A stretch of 30,674 nt of DNA from Chara braunii (GCA_003427395.1 BFEA01000222.1:214844-245517), one strand, 5' to 3'; numbered from the stretch's first letter, positions 1 to 10,418 are shown. Numbers and translations: made by a program. Notes: generated by a model not told the origin, from the letters alone.

Positions 1-1808
1 CGGACTTAGACCAGAACTGGGACTCTGTTTATTGACTTACTTTTGAACAAGCACCACTTTGGATGAACAGACACACTTACTGCCTGAACAGACATGTGAA
101 TAGACACTCTCTTTCTGCACGAACAGACACACTGACTGCACGTACAGACACATTCCTATCTGAACAGACATGACATGTGCAACCCCTGGCGAACAGGTAT
201 GTCCTTTGGCAATGACCTTTAGCACTGACTTCTTGCTTTAGTTTAGATGTGCCCTTTGACCAGAGAACTTGACCTTTGATCTGCTTTCACGTTTCCTGGT
301 CCTGGCGAGATACCCCTTCACGTCGCTTTACTTTTACAAGGCCTGATTCGGGTAGAGGCCCTTTTACTCCACTGTTCATCGCCAGCTGCGGCCCCATGTA
401 CCTCCACCCGAGCTCAACAACCCTCCAACTCACTTGTACCATGGAAAACTTACTGCTAAGTGCCTCTTTGATGCCCCCTTTTTCTGACAATACTTCGATT
501 AAGCGCCTGAAGCCTCTGCAGAAGCTCACGGGTGCGGTGGAGCCCTACCGTAGTTAGCATATGGGGAGCTCAAGTGCAGCACCTGGAAGAGCCAATCTTG
601 AATCCCTGAGAAATTGAGAATACAGTGAAGCAGACTGGCTCTGACCACCCAAGTTGTCTTGGGAGTGAGAGATGCCCTGCAGATTTCAGAAGTGCTGCTT
701 GGTTGGGCCTCTAGGGAATCAGGCCCCTTTCGTCAGTGGGAAGTACCCGCTCCTTGGTCCCTTTCCATTTCCAATAGGTGGGGAGCACCCCGTCCTAAAC
801 GGAAAGTGCAATCCAGTAGGGCTAGGTCCTCAGGCGTCTGTGCATGGGTCAAGAAATTGCCAGACATCAACAGGTAGTGTCCCAGCAGCAGTGCTTAGCA
901 GGAAGATTTAGGGTGGGCAAGACCTAACATGACGAGTAGAATGCAGACAATACCCAAAATTTGAGTGATTTCATGTCCCTTTGGTCTCCAAAGCACAGGT
1001 GTGTCACTGGCATTTATTGAAAGTTTCGTCACCGGCATTAATTAAAATTGCCAGGAAGGACTCGGATTGTGGAAAAGAAGAGCAAAATGCAGAATCACAG
1101 AAGAAGTGAAATCGAATTTGCAGCATACCCACACACTTCTCGCTGTTTAGAGAATGGTATACCCTCGGCTGAACAGCCATGCTAAGTCCTAGCACAAGGT
1201 TGACACTGCTGCTGCAGACCAAACATCGTTGCATGTAATGCCTCTAAGCCTGCCACTCGGCAACTTGCAGTAATCAGAACCACTCTGCTATGTGATCATG
1301 TTTCCTGGCTGCAGGATTCACTCCTGGAGACTCATTTGCGTCTTGCTCAGCAGCTTGAGAAAGACGGTAAGCATACCTGTGCTCTTTGGGTTGGATGGAT
1401 TGGGCCCCATGGAACCATCTTTGCACATTCTGCCTTTTTTTTTTTTTGTCAATTTTGATGTCAACAAAACACAGTTGCTCCTGTTCGGGGCTTTGCTGAC
1501 TTCTGTATTTTGCTCCCTCTCCCGCTGTCATCCCTGATCTCAGACTTTGGGTCTGGATGGGATCAGGGCTGCATCCACTTCAGTTCTCGTCAATATTCTG
1601 TTTTTTACGTGTGTTCTTTGAACTTCTTTCCGTTTCCTGGCAATACTATTAAAGCGTTTCCGTGTCACCCTGACTACCTTTATCTTGCCATCATTTCATG
1701 CCCTTTTGGCTGTGCCTGCTCTTTGCCAACAGCCTGATTCTCAACTCTCTAACATATCACCATAGATAGGTCTGACTGTTCTATCTATTTTCCGTGACCG
1801 TCCTCAGC
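1..1808. other. Left flank, no recognised gene
   Basis: No reading frame here resembles a protein family I recognise; the longest are under 100 codons and lie on both strands. A run of 13 T occurs at 1435-1447. The stretch ends exactly where the chromovirus LTR begins (TGCAAGG at 1809), so it is the pre-insertion flank of that element. The last four bases, CAGC (1805-1808), recur right after the far LTR (16431-16434) and probably represent the target-site duplication. Confidence 0.6.
62..172 (+). repeat. Degenerate ~21-bp repeat with GAACAGACA core
   Basis: The core GAACAGACA appears at 65, 86, 121 and 162. Variants are GAATAGACA at 98 and TACAGACA near 143. Spacings are about 21, 12, 23, 21 and 20 bases, consistent with a decayed tandem repeat of about 21 bp. 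The sense of the array and its extent beyond the left window edge are unknown. Confidence 0.5.
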
Positions 1809-2160
1809 TGCAAGGAAAATGAGCAATAGCGAGATGACAGAATCCAGATTACACGATCACATTGAAAGCCAGAAATTCTCAGTGTCCAGAAAGCAGTAAT
1901 GCACCAATGTTACACCAATGGAGAATAAAAACACAGAAACCGAATGTCAATGAGAGCTTGCTCTCGTCATCACCAACATCAGAGTCCAGGCCATCCCCCC
2001 TACTTGGCGCTTGGCGCCCAGACTACTCCCCAACACAGCTACTATCTGCCTATGAATTGACAATGCAACTGTTGACGTCAGCAGCCACCGAAGCACATGA
2101 AGATGTCGCCCAAATGCAGACCATCGCGAATACCAGGTATGAGCCCTCACATCCTCATCC

Positions 2161-2163
<3 letters not shown>

Positions 2164-2232
<69 letters not shown>
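2164..2232 (+). repeat. (TC)n microsatellite in left LTR
   Basis: A 69-bp uninterrupted TC dinucleotide tract, preceded by CATCCTCATCC repeats. The same tract appears as GA on the plus strand in the other LTR because the block carrying it is inverted there. Confidence 0.97.
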
Positions 2233-2237
<5 letters not shown>

Positions 2238-2459
2238 GTCCACCTTGTCTTCCCATTGTACACCCGAACACCACCACTGCACCTTGCTGTACTCCAAGCC
2301 CAGCCAGCTATGGAAGCTGGGCTATGGCGCTGCCCTCAGCAGCGCCCTTCTTCCCACACGACCGCACGTGCGCAGCACCTTGCCCCTAGCGCTAGCAGCA
2401 GCACGTGACCGTTCGCTCCAGCAGCGCTGCCGCAAACTGGCAAGTGCCTGAATGAGCCT

Positions 2460-2501
2460 CCAGGCAGCGAGCTCTTTCCTATATGGAAAGAGTCTGCCTG
2501 G
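2460..2501. other. Nested hairpin in LTR
   Basis: An outer 8-bp stem CCAGGCAG/CTGCCTGG encloses an inner perfect 8-bp stem CTCTTTCC/GGAAAGAG with loop TATAT. An asymmetric internal loop (CGAG versus T) separates the stems. The other LTR keeps the structure at 10311-10360, with one mismatch in the outer stem and an 8-bp duplication in the right side. The TATAT loop could be a TATA-like site, or the transcript could fold; function is inferred only. Confidence 0.75.
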
Positions 2502-2856
2502 CCTTTGACCTGGCTGGGCTGGGCCTGCGCCCAGAAGCTTCAGGTAGGCCCCAGGTTGCTGGGCCTCTGCTGATGCTGCTGGGCCTGCTTCAGTTACTCC
2601 CCCCAACTGTATGTGTATACTGCTGCGAATGTGGACCAGGGCCTGCACTTCAGAAAAGGCCTAGAAGGTCGTGGAAAATCTCTGCTGCTTGGGTCCTGGG
2701 TTCCCTCAACCAACTGATGCGACACAACTGCCTAAAACCCCAAATACGAAATTGACAGCATTGGCCTCTCATGATTTGTTAGGCCCGCCTTCACTTAGGG
2801 CGGGCACACTTGCATCATGGGCCCCCTTAGGCCTTCCGAGGAGCCTTATCCTCGCA

Positions 2857-2870
2857 TTCCCTCCTCCTTT
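2857..2870 (-). promoter_or_regulatory. Polypurine tract of chromovirus
   Basis: On the minus strand this reads AAAGGAGGAGGGAA, 14 purines directly abutting the LTR that starts TGCGAGG. This is the expected position and composition for the RNase H-resistant primer of plus-strand DNA synthesis. Confidence 0.88.
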
Positions 2871-2896
2871 GTTTTGATAGTCCTCTGAGAAGTCCC

Positions 2897-4298
2897 TTAA
2901 TCTGCAGGCAACTTTCCCTTGAGTGTTCTTTTGTAGCCTGCAATCACTTCGGGCGCTGTTCGTTGGAGTTCTTCTGTAGTGAACCACCGATCTTCACTGG
3001 GGTCAATATGGTGTTTGAGTCTGACACGGTATTGCATCCTTGGCTTTGGAGGTCGGCCTCTGCCGGGAGGTTTAGGCACTGGCATCAACCGATGCTCCAC
3101 AATGTCGTCGATGTCCACTTCGCCATCCATGGTTGGGGGCAACATTGATCGTCTGGAGGGAAACTGTGGAGTCTCCGCGAAAGGTGCCAGCTTTGAGGCG
3201 TGGAAGACTGGATGTGTGCATAGGTGAGCAGGGATGTGAATGACGTAGGAAGGTCCATCTATCTGATCCCCCATTATGTCTAGGACCTCCCAGGGACCAA
3301 AATACTGCGGCATTACTTTTTGGGAAATTCCCAACTCTTGACCTAATTCAGATGATTTAACCTAGACTTTGTCCCCTACCTGAAAGTTAGAAGGCCGTCT
3401 GTGTTTGTTCTCAGATGCAATCATAGCATCTTGAGACTTCCTAATGTGTTCAACGGGCTGCTGTAGCATCTGTTCGTACTTGACAGCAAATTCTATGCTG
3501 CCAGGTGCTACAGTTGACTGATTCTCAGGTAGTAGGAAATCAAGGGTGGATTTGGGCTTCCAACCAAGATGCCGTTGGTTGGGAGTCATGCCAGTAGTGT
3601 TGTGCACAACGTTGTTGTACAGGCTGGCGACAAGTGGTAATTTCTCGTCCTAGTCATTCTGGCTTAACTTGATGTAATGCCAAAGCAAGTGCTGGACTAC
3701 TCGGTTCATCTGTTCCGCCTGTCCATTTCACTCGGGGTGATTCTCTGATGTCATTTGCAGTCGGGTGCCCATTTTTTGAGCCGTGCTTTGCCACAGTTGG
3801 CAGGTAAAGCGGACGTCCCTGTCACTAATGATGGACTTGGGTAACCCAAAGTCCGCTACCCAGTTATCCATAAACAACTTGACAACATAGTCAATTTTCG
3901 TTTGTTTGGGGCATGGCAATAAGTCTAGCGTACTTGGTAAATCGGCCCACTATGACGAAGATGTGTCTTTTACCGTTCTTGCTGGTCACAAAAGTATCCA
4001 TGAAGCCGATGGGCACACTTTGACCAGGACCACCAGGGATAAGCAAGGGCTTGATAAGCCCAAGCGGAGCCAGAGTCCTAGGTTTGTCCCGTTGACAAAC
4101 CTGGCAAGTTTCAACGTCCTTCTTCGCATCTTGCATCATAGACGGCCACCAGAATCTCTGCACTAGGTTAGCTGATGTCTTTTTATAGCCGAAATGGCCA
4201 GTTGCATCAAGACACTCACCTAAAAATAAACTACGCAAAGACTCTCTATTTGGAACACAATCTCTTATTCCCAACCTTTTCAAGGAACAGAAAGCCAT
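2897..4298 (-). pseudogene. Integrase with chromodomain-like C-terminus, broken
   Basis: Integrase inserts the cDNA copy into the chromosome. The zinc-binding motif is recognisable as GHFGYKKT...CQVCQ, but the first His appears replaced by Leu (ECLDATGHFG). In the catalytic core, the first Asp of the DDE triad is Gly (PIGFMD where the related element at 20 kb has SIDFMS), and a nearby conserved VDRF reads VGRF. The second Asp survives in ISDRD, and the Glu in GQAEQ. The C-terminus (VEHRL...GRGRPP...YRVRLK...EDRW...LQRTAPEVIAGY) resembles a chromodomain that keeps the late Trp but has Leu for the usual middle Trp. A frameshift lies near 3895-3919. Stops lie at HPE*NGQ (near 3730), SQND*DEK (near 3652, likely a lost Trp) and GDKV*VK (3362). 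The last frame ends at 2897, 26 bases from the polypurine tract. Confidence 0.9.
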
Positions 4299-5751
4299 TG
4301 ACCACAGTAAATTCGTCAGAAGTTACTTTATCTTTCGCTTCTAACTGACAAATGATCTTTGACATAATTGTGTCTTCTCGATAGGCTTCCACCAAAGATC
4401 GAGTTACATCGTAAGATATACCAAACTCAGTTATTAGCGCACCCTAATAATTTGCCCTACGCGATAGTGTATCAACCACCTTATTGTATTCTCCCTTTAG
4501 AGGGTCAAGTTTGAAGTCAGACATATCTATGACTTAATCCACCTCCTTAGGGCATCTGAGAGTACTGACTGTGTCTTGATCCCGCGCAAGGTCTCATGGT
4601 CAGATCTCACGTAGAAGAATCTGCCTAGGAGGTAGTGCCTCCAATGGACTAGCGCTCTATAGAGGGCAATGCCATAAAGCTCTCACTCGTACGTGGACTT
4701 AGCTACTTTTTGAGAGGACATCTTCTTGCGCATATACTTGATGAGCCTCAACTTTTTCCCCTCCTTTTGCGCAAGGACTACGCCTATGCCATGCTGGTTG
4801 GCGTTTGTGGTCACTACAAAGGGCTGCTCAGGATCCGGAAGTTTGAGGACTTCATAGTGTGCCAGGGCATACTTCAATTTCTTGAAGCTTGCTTCACACT
4901 CTTTGGTCCACTCCCAAAGGGTGTCAAGGCGGGTTAGGTCGGTTAATGGGGAAGCTACAGTACTATAGGTTTTGACAAACACACGATAGTAGCCCGTTGT
5001 CCCCAAAAACGATCGGATCTCAGTAACAGTCTGAGGTCCGGGCCAGCCACGTGTGCTGGCCACTTTGGCATCGTCTGGCCTCAACCCATCCACGAAAATC
5101 TCATAACCTGGGTACAAGATCTTGGTGCGACCGAGCTCGCATTTCTCCAAGTTGACCTTGTACTAGTGCTGCCTTAGGAGACCTAGCATTGTTTTCAAGT
5201 GCTCAGCGTGCTCCTCTACAGTCTTACTAAAGATAAGGATACCGTCGAGGTACACGATGATAAACTTGTTTAAGTAATCATGAAAGATCTAATTCATTGC
5301 GTGCGGGAATGTCCCAGGTGCATTGCATAGACCAAAGGGCATCACCACAAACTCGTACAAATCGTACCTGGTCTGGAATGCGGTTTTGTGTTGGTCCTCA
5401 GGTCTAATGGCAATTTGATGGTATCCGGACTTCAGATCTATCTTTGTGAAGTGTCGGGACTCTATCCAAGAGGTCGTCGATGCAGGGTAGGGGCTCCGCG
5501 TTCTTAACAGTGTTGGCATTGAGGCCCCTATAGTCAATGCACATCCTTAGGATACCTCCCTTCTTAGGGACGAATAGGACTGGAGCACCGTAAGGGGAGA
5601 TCTTAGGCCGAATACATCCCTTCTCTTTGAGCTCTTTGAGTTGGCGGCGGAGCTCATCCAACTCTGCAGGAGACATCCTATAGATCCGTCCTCTAGGTAC
5701 TTTGCTACCCGGGATGAGTTCTATCATATGGACAACCTCCCTTTCCACCAC
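4299..5751 (-). pseudogene. Reverse transcriptase and RNase H, broken
   Basis: RT copies the genomic RNA and RNase H removes the RNA strand. RT begins with the gypsy signature [12 protein letters not shown] and continues [21 protein letters not shown], then [11 protein letters not shown] with the first catalytic Asp intact, and [13 protein letters not shown]. The YLDD box reads YLDG because one GAT became GGT (near 5248). A frameshift falls near 5460 between DDLLDR and SRHFTKID. Stops follow AMN (near 5290) and RQH (near 5165). RNase H has TTNANQ where TTDASQ-type sequence is expected, so its first catalytic Asp is Asn; ELYG and VRSDHETL keep the other acidic residues. A stop lies after STYE (4680), and VVDTLSRR marks the RNase H end. 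The stretch 4299-4680 is the degraded RNase H/integrase linker. Confidence 0.92.
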
Positions 5752-5762
5752 ACCATTGGCTC

Positions 5763-6663
5763 TTAAAAAAGGTCTGAATACTGAGCAACGACTGCTTCTA
5801 TCTCTGGGGGCGATTCTACGGCCTTCCCTTTCTCAGAGACAAAGACTAGGTACATGCCCCCCTCGCAATTCTGCTTATAATAGTTATAGAAAGAAGATGC
5901 ACACATGCAGCCATAGTACTCCACTAGAGTGCTAGCTTTGAACTTATGCAGCCTAACAGTTCTTCCATTAAGCAACTTGTGGATCATCACCTTCCTATCC
6001 CAATCGAATTCAGGTTGAGCAACCTCGAGGTAGTATATGCCTAGTAGCATATCAAATGGCAGTTCGTTGCTGACAAGGAATGAAATTTTGTGTCAATTCC
6101 CCTCCTCCATAGGAGAAGGTGCAGACTGCATCCTTGACATAGTCTTGGACAACCATATTGTGCTTGTTGGCTAACGTAGATGCTACAAATCTGCTCAACC
6201 GCTGCATTTGGTCCCCTAAGCGCAGTTTGTCCACACAAGCACGACTGATGAAGTTCCGTGTAGAGCCTATGCCTGCGAAGGCGCCCACTTTGCGACCACC
6301 TATATCAACCTCTACCACGAAATGTTCACCCCTAGGACCTTTGCTAATCATCGCCCAAGAGTCTCTGGGGTCCTTCCCTGACCACTCAGTTTGTAACTCC
6401 CCTAAGGACTCAGACACATCTCTCGAATAGAGCATCGGTGGGTCTGAATGTGTCTGCGGGGCGATAAATGGGTCAATAGCCTTGGCCAACGCCTGAAGTG
6501 GTGAAGGCAACGTTACCACTTCAGCACGAGTAAGAGCGGCTAACACTCCTACTGGCCCGAGGTGTTTCCCTGTGAAGTGCTCGCAGAAGCACCAACAAGG
6601 TTCGAAGATAAGCCCACCACCGTTGGAGAGGCTACCTTCGTTGTGACCTTTTTGCCTCGGCAT
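5763..6663 (-). pseudogene. Aspartic protease and protease-RT linker, broken
   Basis: The retroviral-type protease would cut the Gag-Pol polyprotein. In the frame 6052-6663, VDIGGRKVGAFAGIGSTRNFISRA aligns with the canonical active-site segment, but the DTG/DSG triad reads GIG: the catalytic Asp codon is GGC and the next codon is ATA. A second frame, 5763-6050, carries the flap-to-RT linker (LLGIYYLEVAQPEFDWD, comparable to the 'LG.pWL...p.iDW' segment of gypsy elements) and ends VVAQYSDLF just before RT. The switch between frames near 6050 indicates a frameshift. Its upstream end overlaps the zinc-knuckle frame of gag. Confidence 0.85.
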
Positions 6664-7755
6664 GTTCTGGAAGTGTGGCCATAGTTGCCACGGTTCAAAT
6701 AGGTACCCCTAGCAACTCGGTCCCTCCATACCTCGTAATCTAAACCAAGTTTTACCCATGCGGGTGTTCCTTGGTCACCTTGACCCTTGGACCGGCCTAC
6801 CTTCTGCTTCCCGGTCCCCCTAGCCTTTTCTTTGATTGGAGCTACGACTCCCCCATCCGAAGTCTCGCTAGCCCCATCCTGCTCTGCGTCTTCCCCATAG
6901 AGGGAAGTCATCAATCTCAGTCGCACCATCATGGTCGACGAACATGAGATTGCCCTTCTTCCTCCAATCTTGGGGAAGTTTCTTCTTCCTACCGTTTGTT
7001 TGACCCTGAAGCGTTGTCCCAAGTTTAGCCTTTATATCTAAGGCTTTCTTGCTGAAAGTAGTGAAGTTATGGACATTGACGTTGGCGTCGTCTACCAACT
7101 TATTCTTGACATCTCTGGGCACACATCTCAAATAAGTTGTGAGGAGTACCTGCGGGCCGTAGCGTACACCAGGCACTACGATCAGACGTTCTACGATGTT
7201 TGTGATTTCCCGCACAGTCTGGTACCGTTTGGAGTCGAGACTGTTTATTGCGTCGGTGGCCTTCTGAGCCCCTTGAGGGTCATGCCACCTGTTGTACACA
7301 GTCCGTACGAAGTCCTCTAATGTTTGGGCCTGGGCCCAGGCATCAAAATTTTGACCGTAGCCCTGTTGCTGCATTATGCCATTTAACCATCGTGTTGTCG
7401 AACCCTCTAGAAAGGAAGCAACAACTACAACTTCCTGCTCTTGCCTCGTGAGCTTGTGCCTCATATAGGTAGGCACAATTCTCACCCAGGTGTCCAGGTC
7501 CTCATCCTTTTTCCTGTTGCCAGGAAAAGGTTTAGAACTCAATAAGGGAATCTTGGGCATCCACTGCATGGGTTGGATTTGCCCAGTTGATTGTTGCGGT
7601 GGCTGCATAGCCACTGAGACAAGTTGCTGCGTGCTAACCTGAGCCTGTCCTGACGATGGGACTATAGCTGCCACCGTCATTGATGGTACGATAGAAGTAC
7701 CGAGAACCTGACCACTAACTGTTGCTAAACCACCTGAACGAGATATGCCAAACAT
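6549..7755 (-). pseudogene. Gag capsid and degenerate zinc knuckle
   Basis: Gag forms the virus-like particle and packages RNA. The frame 6868-7755 contains a Retrotrans_gag-like capsid segment (DLDTWVRIVPTYM, VVASFLEGSTTRWLNG, FVRTVYNRWHDPQ, AINSLDSKRYQTVREI). The adjacent frame 6549-7022 continues after a frameshift near 6895-6900 (DFPLW versus SLYGEDAEQDG) with a basic linker and a nucleocapsid knuckle reading YLNRGNYGHTSRTC. The CX2CX4HX4C spacing is exact, but the first two Cys are Tyr (TAT) and Arg (CGT), each one base from TGT. Zinc binding is therefore unlikely in this copy. Confidence 0.87.
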
Positions 7756-8430
7756 AGGAGAGAAGAGGGCCCTAGCGGCGACGACGTCACTGTGGGACCC
7801 GCAACTGAAGGGGGAGCTACAAAATATTGGGGCTGCCTCATCATGGGACGAGGAGCCTGCAGAGCAGCCAGAATTCGGTTATGGCCGACCACTAGTTCAG
7901 CCAACACGTCCTGTTGGACAACCTGCGTTTCTGCCACGCAAAGGAGCAAGCGACGCAACGCTTGCAATGCAGGATCCAGTGTTGACTCATCTAGTGCTTC
8001 TAACTTCCCTAACTCCTGCCTCCTAGTTGCTTGTCTAGCTTTTCTCAATATCGTCATTTGCCTTCTCTGCTGCATCCCTCAACAGTTGTTGTAGTTCATT
8101 ATGAAGAGCTTCCGCCTGGAGGATCTCATAATCCTCTGGAGTGAGAGTAGACTGATGGCTGACTTGCGAACCAACAGACTGACTAACGGAACCCTGAGAA
8201 ACCCCCTGACTAATTCCTAACGAAGAGGCATGGGACAAGACATGGGACATGGTAGATGCGGTAGCCATTGCGGCCTCAACGCTGGCTGCTGCCGCCCTAG
8301 ATCTCCGTAATGTCGCCCTCTCCCTGGCTTCCCTCCGCAGCCTCCTTTCCTCTCCTGGACCTAACTCCTGAAAGTGATCGATCGACTGAGAGCAGTTCTG
8401 CGGGTCACTCTTAGGTCTTCCACTAATCAT
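7725..8430 (-). pseudogene. Gag N-terminal coiled-coil region, frameshifted
   Basis: Two overlapping frames, 8035-8430 then 7725-8075, make one N-terminal Gag segment interrupted by a frameshift near 8050. A second frameshift near 7755-7780 joins it to the capsid frame. The first part is strongly charged (EERRLRREARERATLRRSR) and followed by a Ser/Gln/Gly-rich stretch; the second (MTILRKARQATRRQELGK..., LLCVAETQVVQQDVLAELVVGHNRILAAL) looks helical and coiled-coil-like. I do not recognise a named domain. The start at 8430 is the first Met after the leader and could be later in an intact relative. Confidence 0.6.
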
Positions 8431-9711
8431 TCCTCCTCCTCACTACTAACTGCTTCACTCATGAGCTACAGTGGTGTGTGATCTAAACTGGAATCCACAC
8501 TGAATCCTACCTCAGCATGACACCCAACCGAGTATAATAGTCAACTAATTCGGTCAGCCTGGAGAGAAGTAGTACCACCAACCATCAATGTCAGGTCCTA
8601 AAGGTAAGTCTATTTCTATTTTTAGATTACTCTAAAACAGAATGCAATGCAGCAAGGATTGGTCTATCCCATCTGCAGCTGCCTGTTAGTTGTCACCAAG
8701 TCCGTACAACTAAATAATCAAAAATAAAAACAAATTACCTGTGGAGATGCATGCTGGATGGCAGTTTATCTAATTAGTACCACAGCGAACTGTTGTCGGA
8801 ATCCCCCCTCCCCCTGTATCCCTCTTGAGTAGTCTCTTGTGTCGACGTCCTGAGCATCTAGTTAAGCAGCGTGTCTAAAGGTCTGCAATCCGGCCCACCT
8901 CTATGCCCCAAGTCTATGCTACACCTGCCAGCCCTACACCTTACTTACCCTGGCACACAACGAGCCTTACTTTCGATTGATCTGGCTGATCAGGAGGCAG
9001 TTTAAGGACAACCCCCAAGGTCCTCAGGAATTATTTAACATCGTAGATAGGACGACGATCACAGCTAGGGTTCAACCGAAACCCGCCATAAATATTTATA
9101 GACGGTTTGGTGAGCGTCTCTTATAGGGATGGCATGCCCAACATGACCTCTAATGCGCAGCAAGCAGAACCAAGGATTTGCGGCCAAGCATGCGTGTACT
9201 AGTCCCAACGGGTTGGCATGGTGACTGTGACCCGAGTGCTTCATCCAGGGCCCTTCAAAGGCTTCACCCGTCTCCCACCAGCTTGCTGCCCAGGAAGAAT
9301 GTAGACTCTCAAGGTTGAGCGCTTGCGACACATTGAGACGACTCTCAAGATAGAACTCACTTCCTCACGGTAAGAAGTAATGAAGAGGGTAGATAAGGAA
9401 GAGAGCAACGTACCTCATAATGCTACCCCCAACCACAGATTTTTCACCAGCAACCTGACGTGCATTTATGATGATCGATCCTTGCCTTGGCACAACAAAC
9501 AGCGAAATGCAGTTCCACCTCGGCTTAAATCCCACATCAGCGAGCTCTCATCATCCAGCGTACATCCCTATGTCACCACATAGCCTTCCCGGTGCACCCA
9601 TGCGACCATAGGCCGCCTATCGTCAGACGCCCAAGCCTTATCACTGCCCCACACTTCATGCGAAGCACCAAACAACTCTTGCCAAAAACCAGTAAAGTGG
9701 AGTTCGAACCA
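8431..9711 (-). other. Chromovirus 5' leader, non-coding
   Basis: About 1.3 kb between the primer-binding site and the first gag frame. The only frames are short and unlike known proteins. In an LTR element this segment normally carries packaging and translation signals; none is recognisable by eye. Confidence 0.65.
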
Positions 9712-9723
9712 GCTATGATACCA
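9712..9723 (-). promoter_or_regulatory. Primer-binding site, initiator tRNA-Met type
   Basis: The minus strand reads TGGTATCATAGC, one mismatch from TGGTATCAGAGC, the classic plant PBS complementary to the 3' end of initiator tRNA-Met. It lies four bases from the LTR that starts at 9728, the usual spacing, and fixes the element as minus strand. Similarity to the tRNA may continue into GGTTCGAAC, which resembles a T-arm. Confidence 0.92.
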
Positions 9724-9944
9724 AAATTGCAAGGAAAACGAGCAATAGCGAGATGACAGAATCCAGATTACACGATCACATTGAAAGTCGGAAAGTCTCA
9801 CAGTGTCCAGAAAGCAGTAATGCACCAACCTTACACCAATGGAGAATCAAAACACTAAAATCGAATGTCAATGAGAGCTTACTCTCGTCATCACCAACAT
9901 CAGACTCCAGGCCCTTCCCCCTATTTGGCGCTCGGCGCCCAGAC

Positions 9945-9945
<1 letters not shown>

Positions 9946-10031
<86 letters not shown>

Positions 10032-10032
10032 N

Positions 10033-10080
<48 letters not shown>
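9946..10080 (+). repeat. (AG)n microsatellite with ambiguous base
   Basis: A 135-bp AG tract, interrupted only by an N at 10032. It is the reverse complement of the TC tract in the left LTR and about twice as long. The N and the dinucleotide length make this a likely point of assembly uncertainty. Confidence 0.95.
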
Positions 10081-10083
<3 letters not shown>

Positions 10084-10310
10084 GGATGATCATGTGAGGG
10101 CTCATACCTGGTATTGGCAATGGTCTGCATTTGGGCGACATCTTCATGTATTTCGGTGGCTGCTGACGTCAACTATGGTGCTTCCCTCAGCAGCGCCCTT
10201 CTTCCCACACGACCGCACGTGCACAACACCTTGCCCCTAGCGCTAGCAGCAGCACGCGAGCGTTCGCTCCAGCAGTGCTGCCGCAAACTGGCAAGTGCCT
10301 GAATGAGCCT

Positions 10311-10360
10311 CTAGGCAGCGAGCTCTTTCCTATATGGAAAGAGTGAAAGAGTCTGCCTGG
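10311..10360. other. Nested hairpin in right LTR
   Basis: Counterpart of the 2460-2501 hairpin. The inner stem CTCTTTCC/GGAAAGAG with TATAT loop is intact. The outer stem is CTAGGCAG/CTGCCTGG with one mismatch, and TGAAAGAG has been duplicated on the right side. Confidence 0.7.
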
Positions 10361-10412
10361 CCTTCGACCTGGCTGGGCTGGGCCTGCACCCAGAAGCTTC
10401 CGGTAGGCCCCA

Positions 10413-10418
10413 GGTTGC
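10413..10418 (+). repeat. LINE target-site duplication, left copy
   Basis: GGTTGC (AGGTTGC if the A shared with the tail is counted) immediately precedes the LINE and is repeated at 16127-16132 after the A tail. The left LTR has a single GGTTGCTGGG at the equivalent place, giving the empty-site sequence directly. Confidence 0.93.

Larger units (their letters stand above)
1809..2856 (-). repeat. Left LTR (3' LTR of the minus-strand chromovirus)
   Basis: This 1048-bp LTR starts TGCAAGG and ends CCTCGCA, matching both edges of the copy at 9728-10418 plus 16133-16430. It contains a (TC)n tract and a 42-nt nested hairpin. The polypurine tract abuts its right edge, which identifies it as the 3' LTR in the element's own orientation. 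Reading frames through the CT tract (Ser/Leu or Arg/Glu runs) are microsatellite artefacts. Relative to the other LTR, the block 2070-2232 lies in opposite orientation. Confidence 0.92.
9728..10418 (-). repeat. Right LTR (5' LTR), portion left of the LINE
   Basis: Starts TGCAAGGAAAA like the left LTR and follows it to GGTTGC at 10418, where the LINE begins; the LTR resumes at 16133. After CCCAGACT (9945) the order changes: a (GA)n tract and about 90 bp corresponding to left-LTR 2070-2163 appear as the reverse complement (9946-10173). Left-LTR 2023-2069 and 2233-2323 are missing. A hairpin matching 2460-2501 lies at 10311-10360. Confidence 0.9.

Noticed and set aside
276-557. 93- and 80-codon frames on both strands
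   Set aside because: No recognisable motif and mutual overlap; no promoter or splice evidence.
1862-2408. Ser/Leu-repeat and Arg/Glu-repeat proteins in the left LTR
   Set aside because: They are translations of the TC microsatellite inside an LTR.
9700-9724. tRNA gene, suggested by GGTTCGAAC and TGGTATCA
   Set aside because: Only the 3' tRNA-like segment is present, in antisense next to an LTR: it is the primer-binding site.
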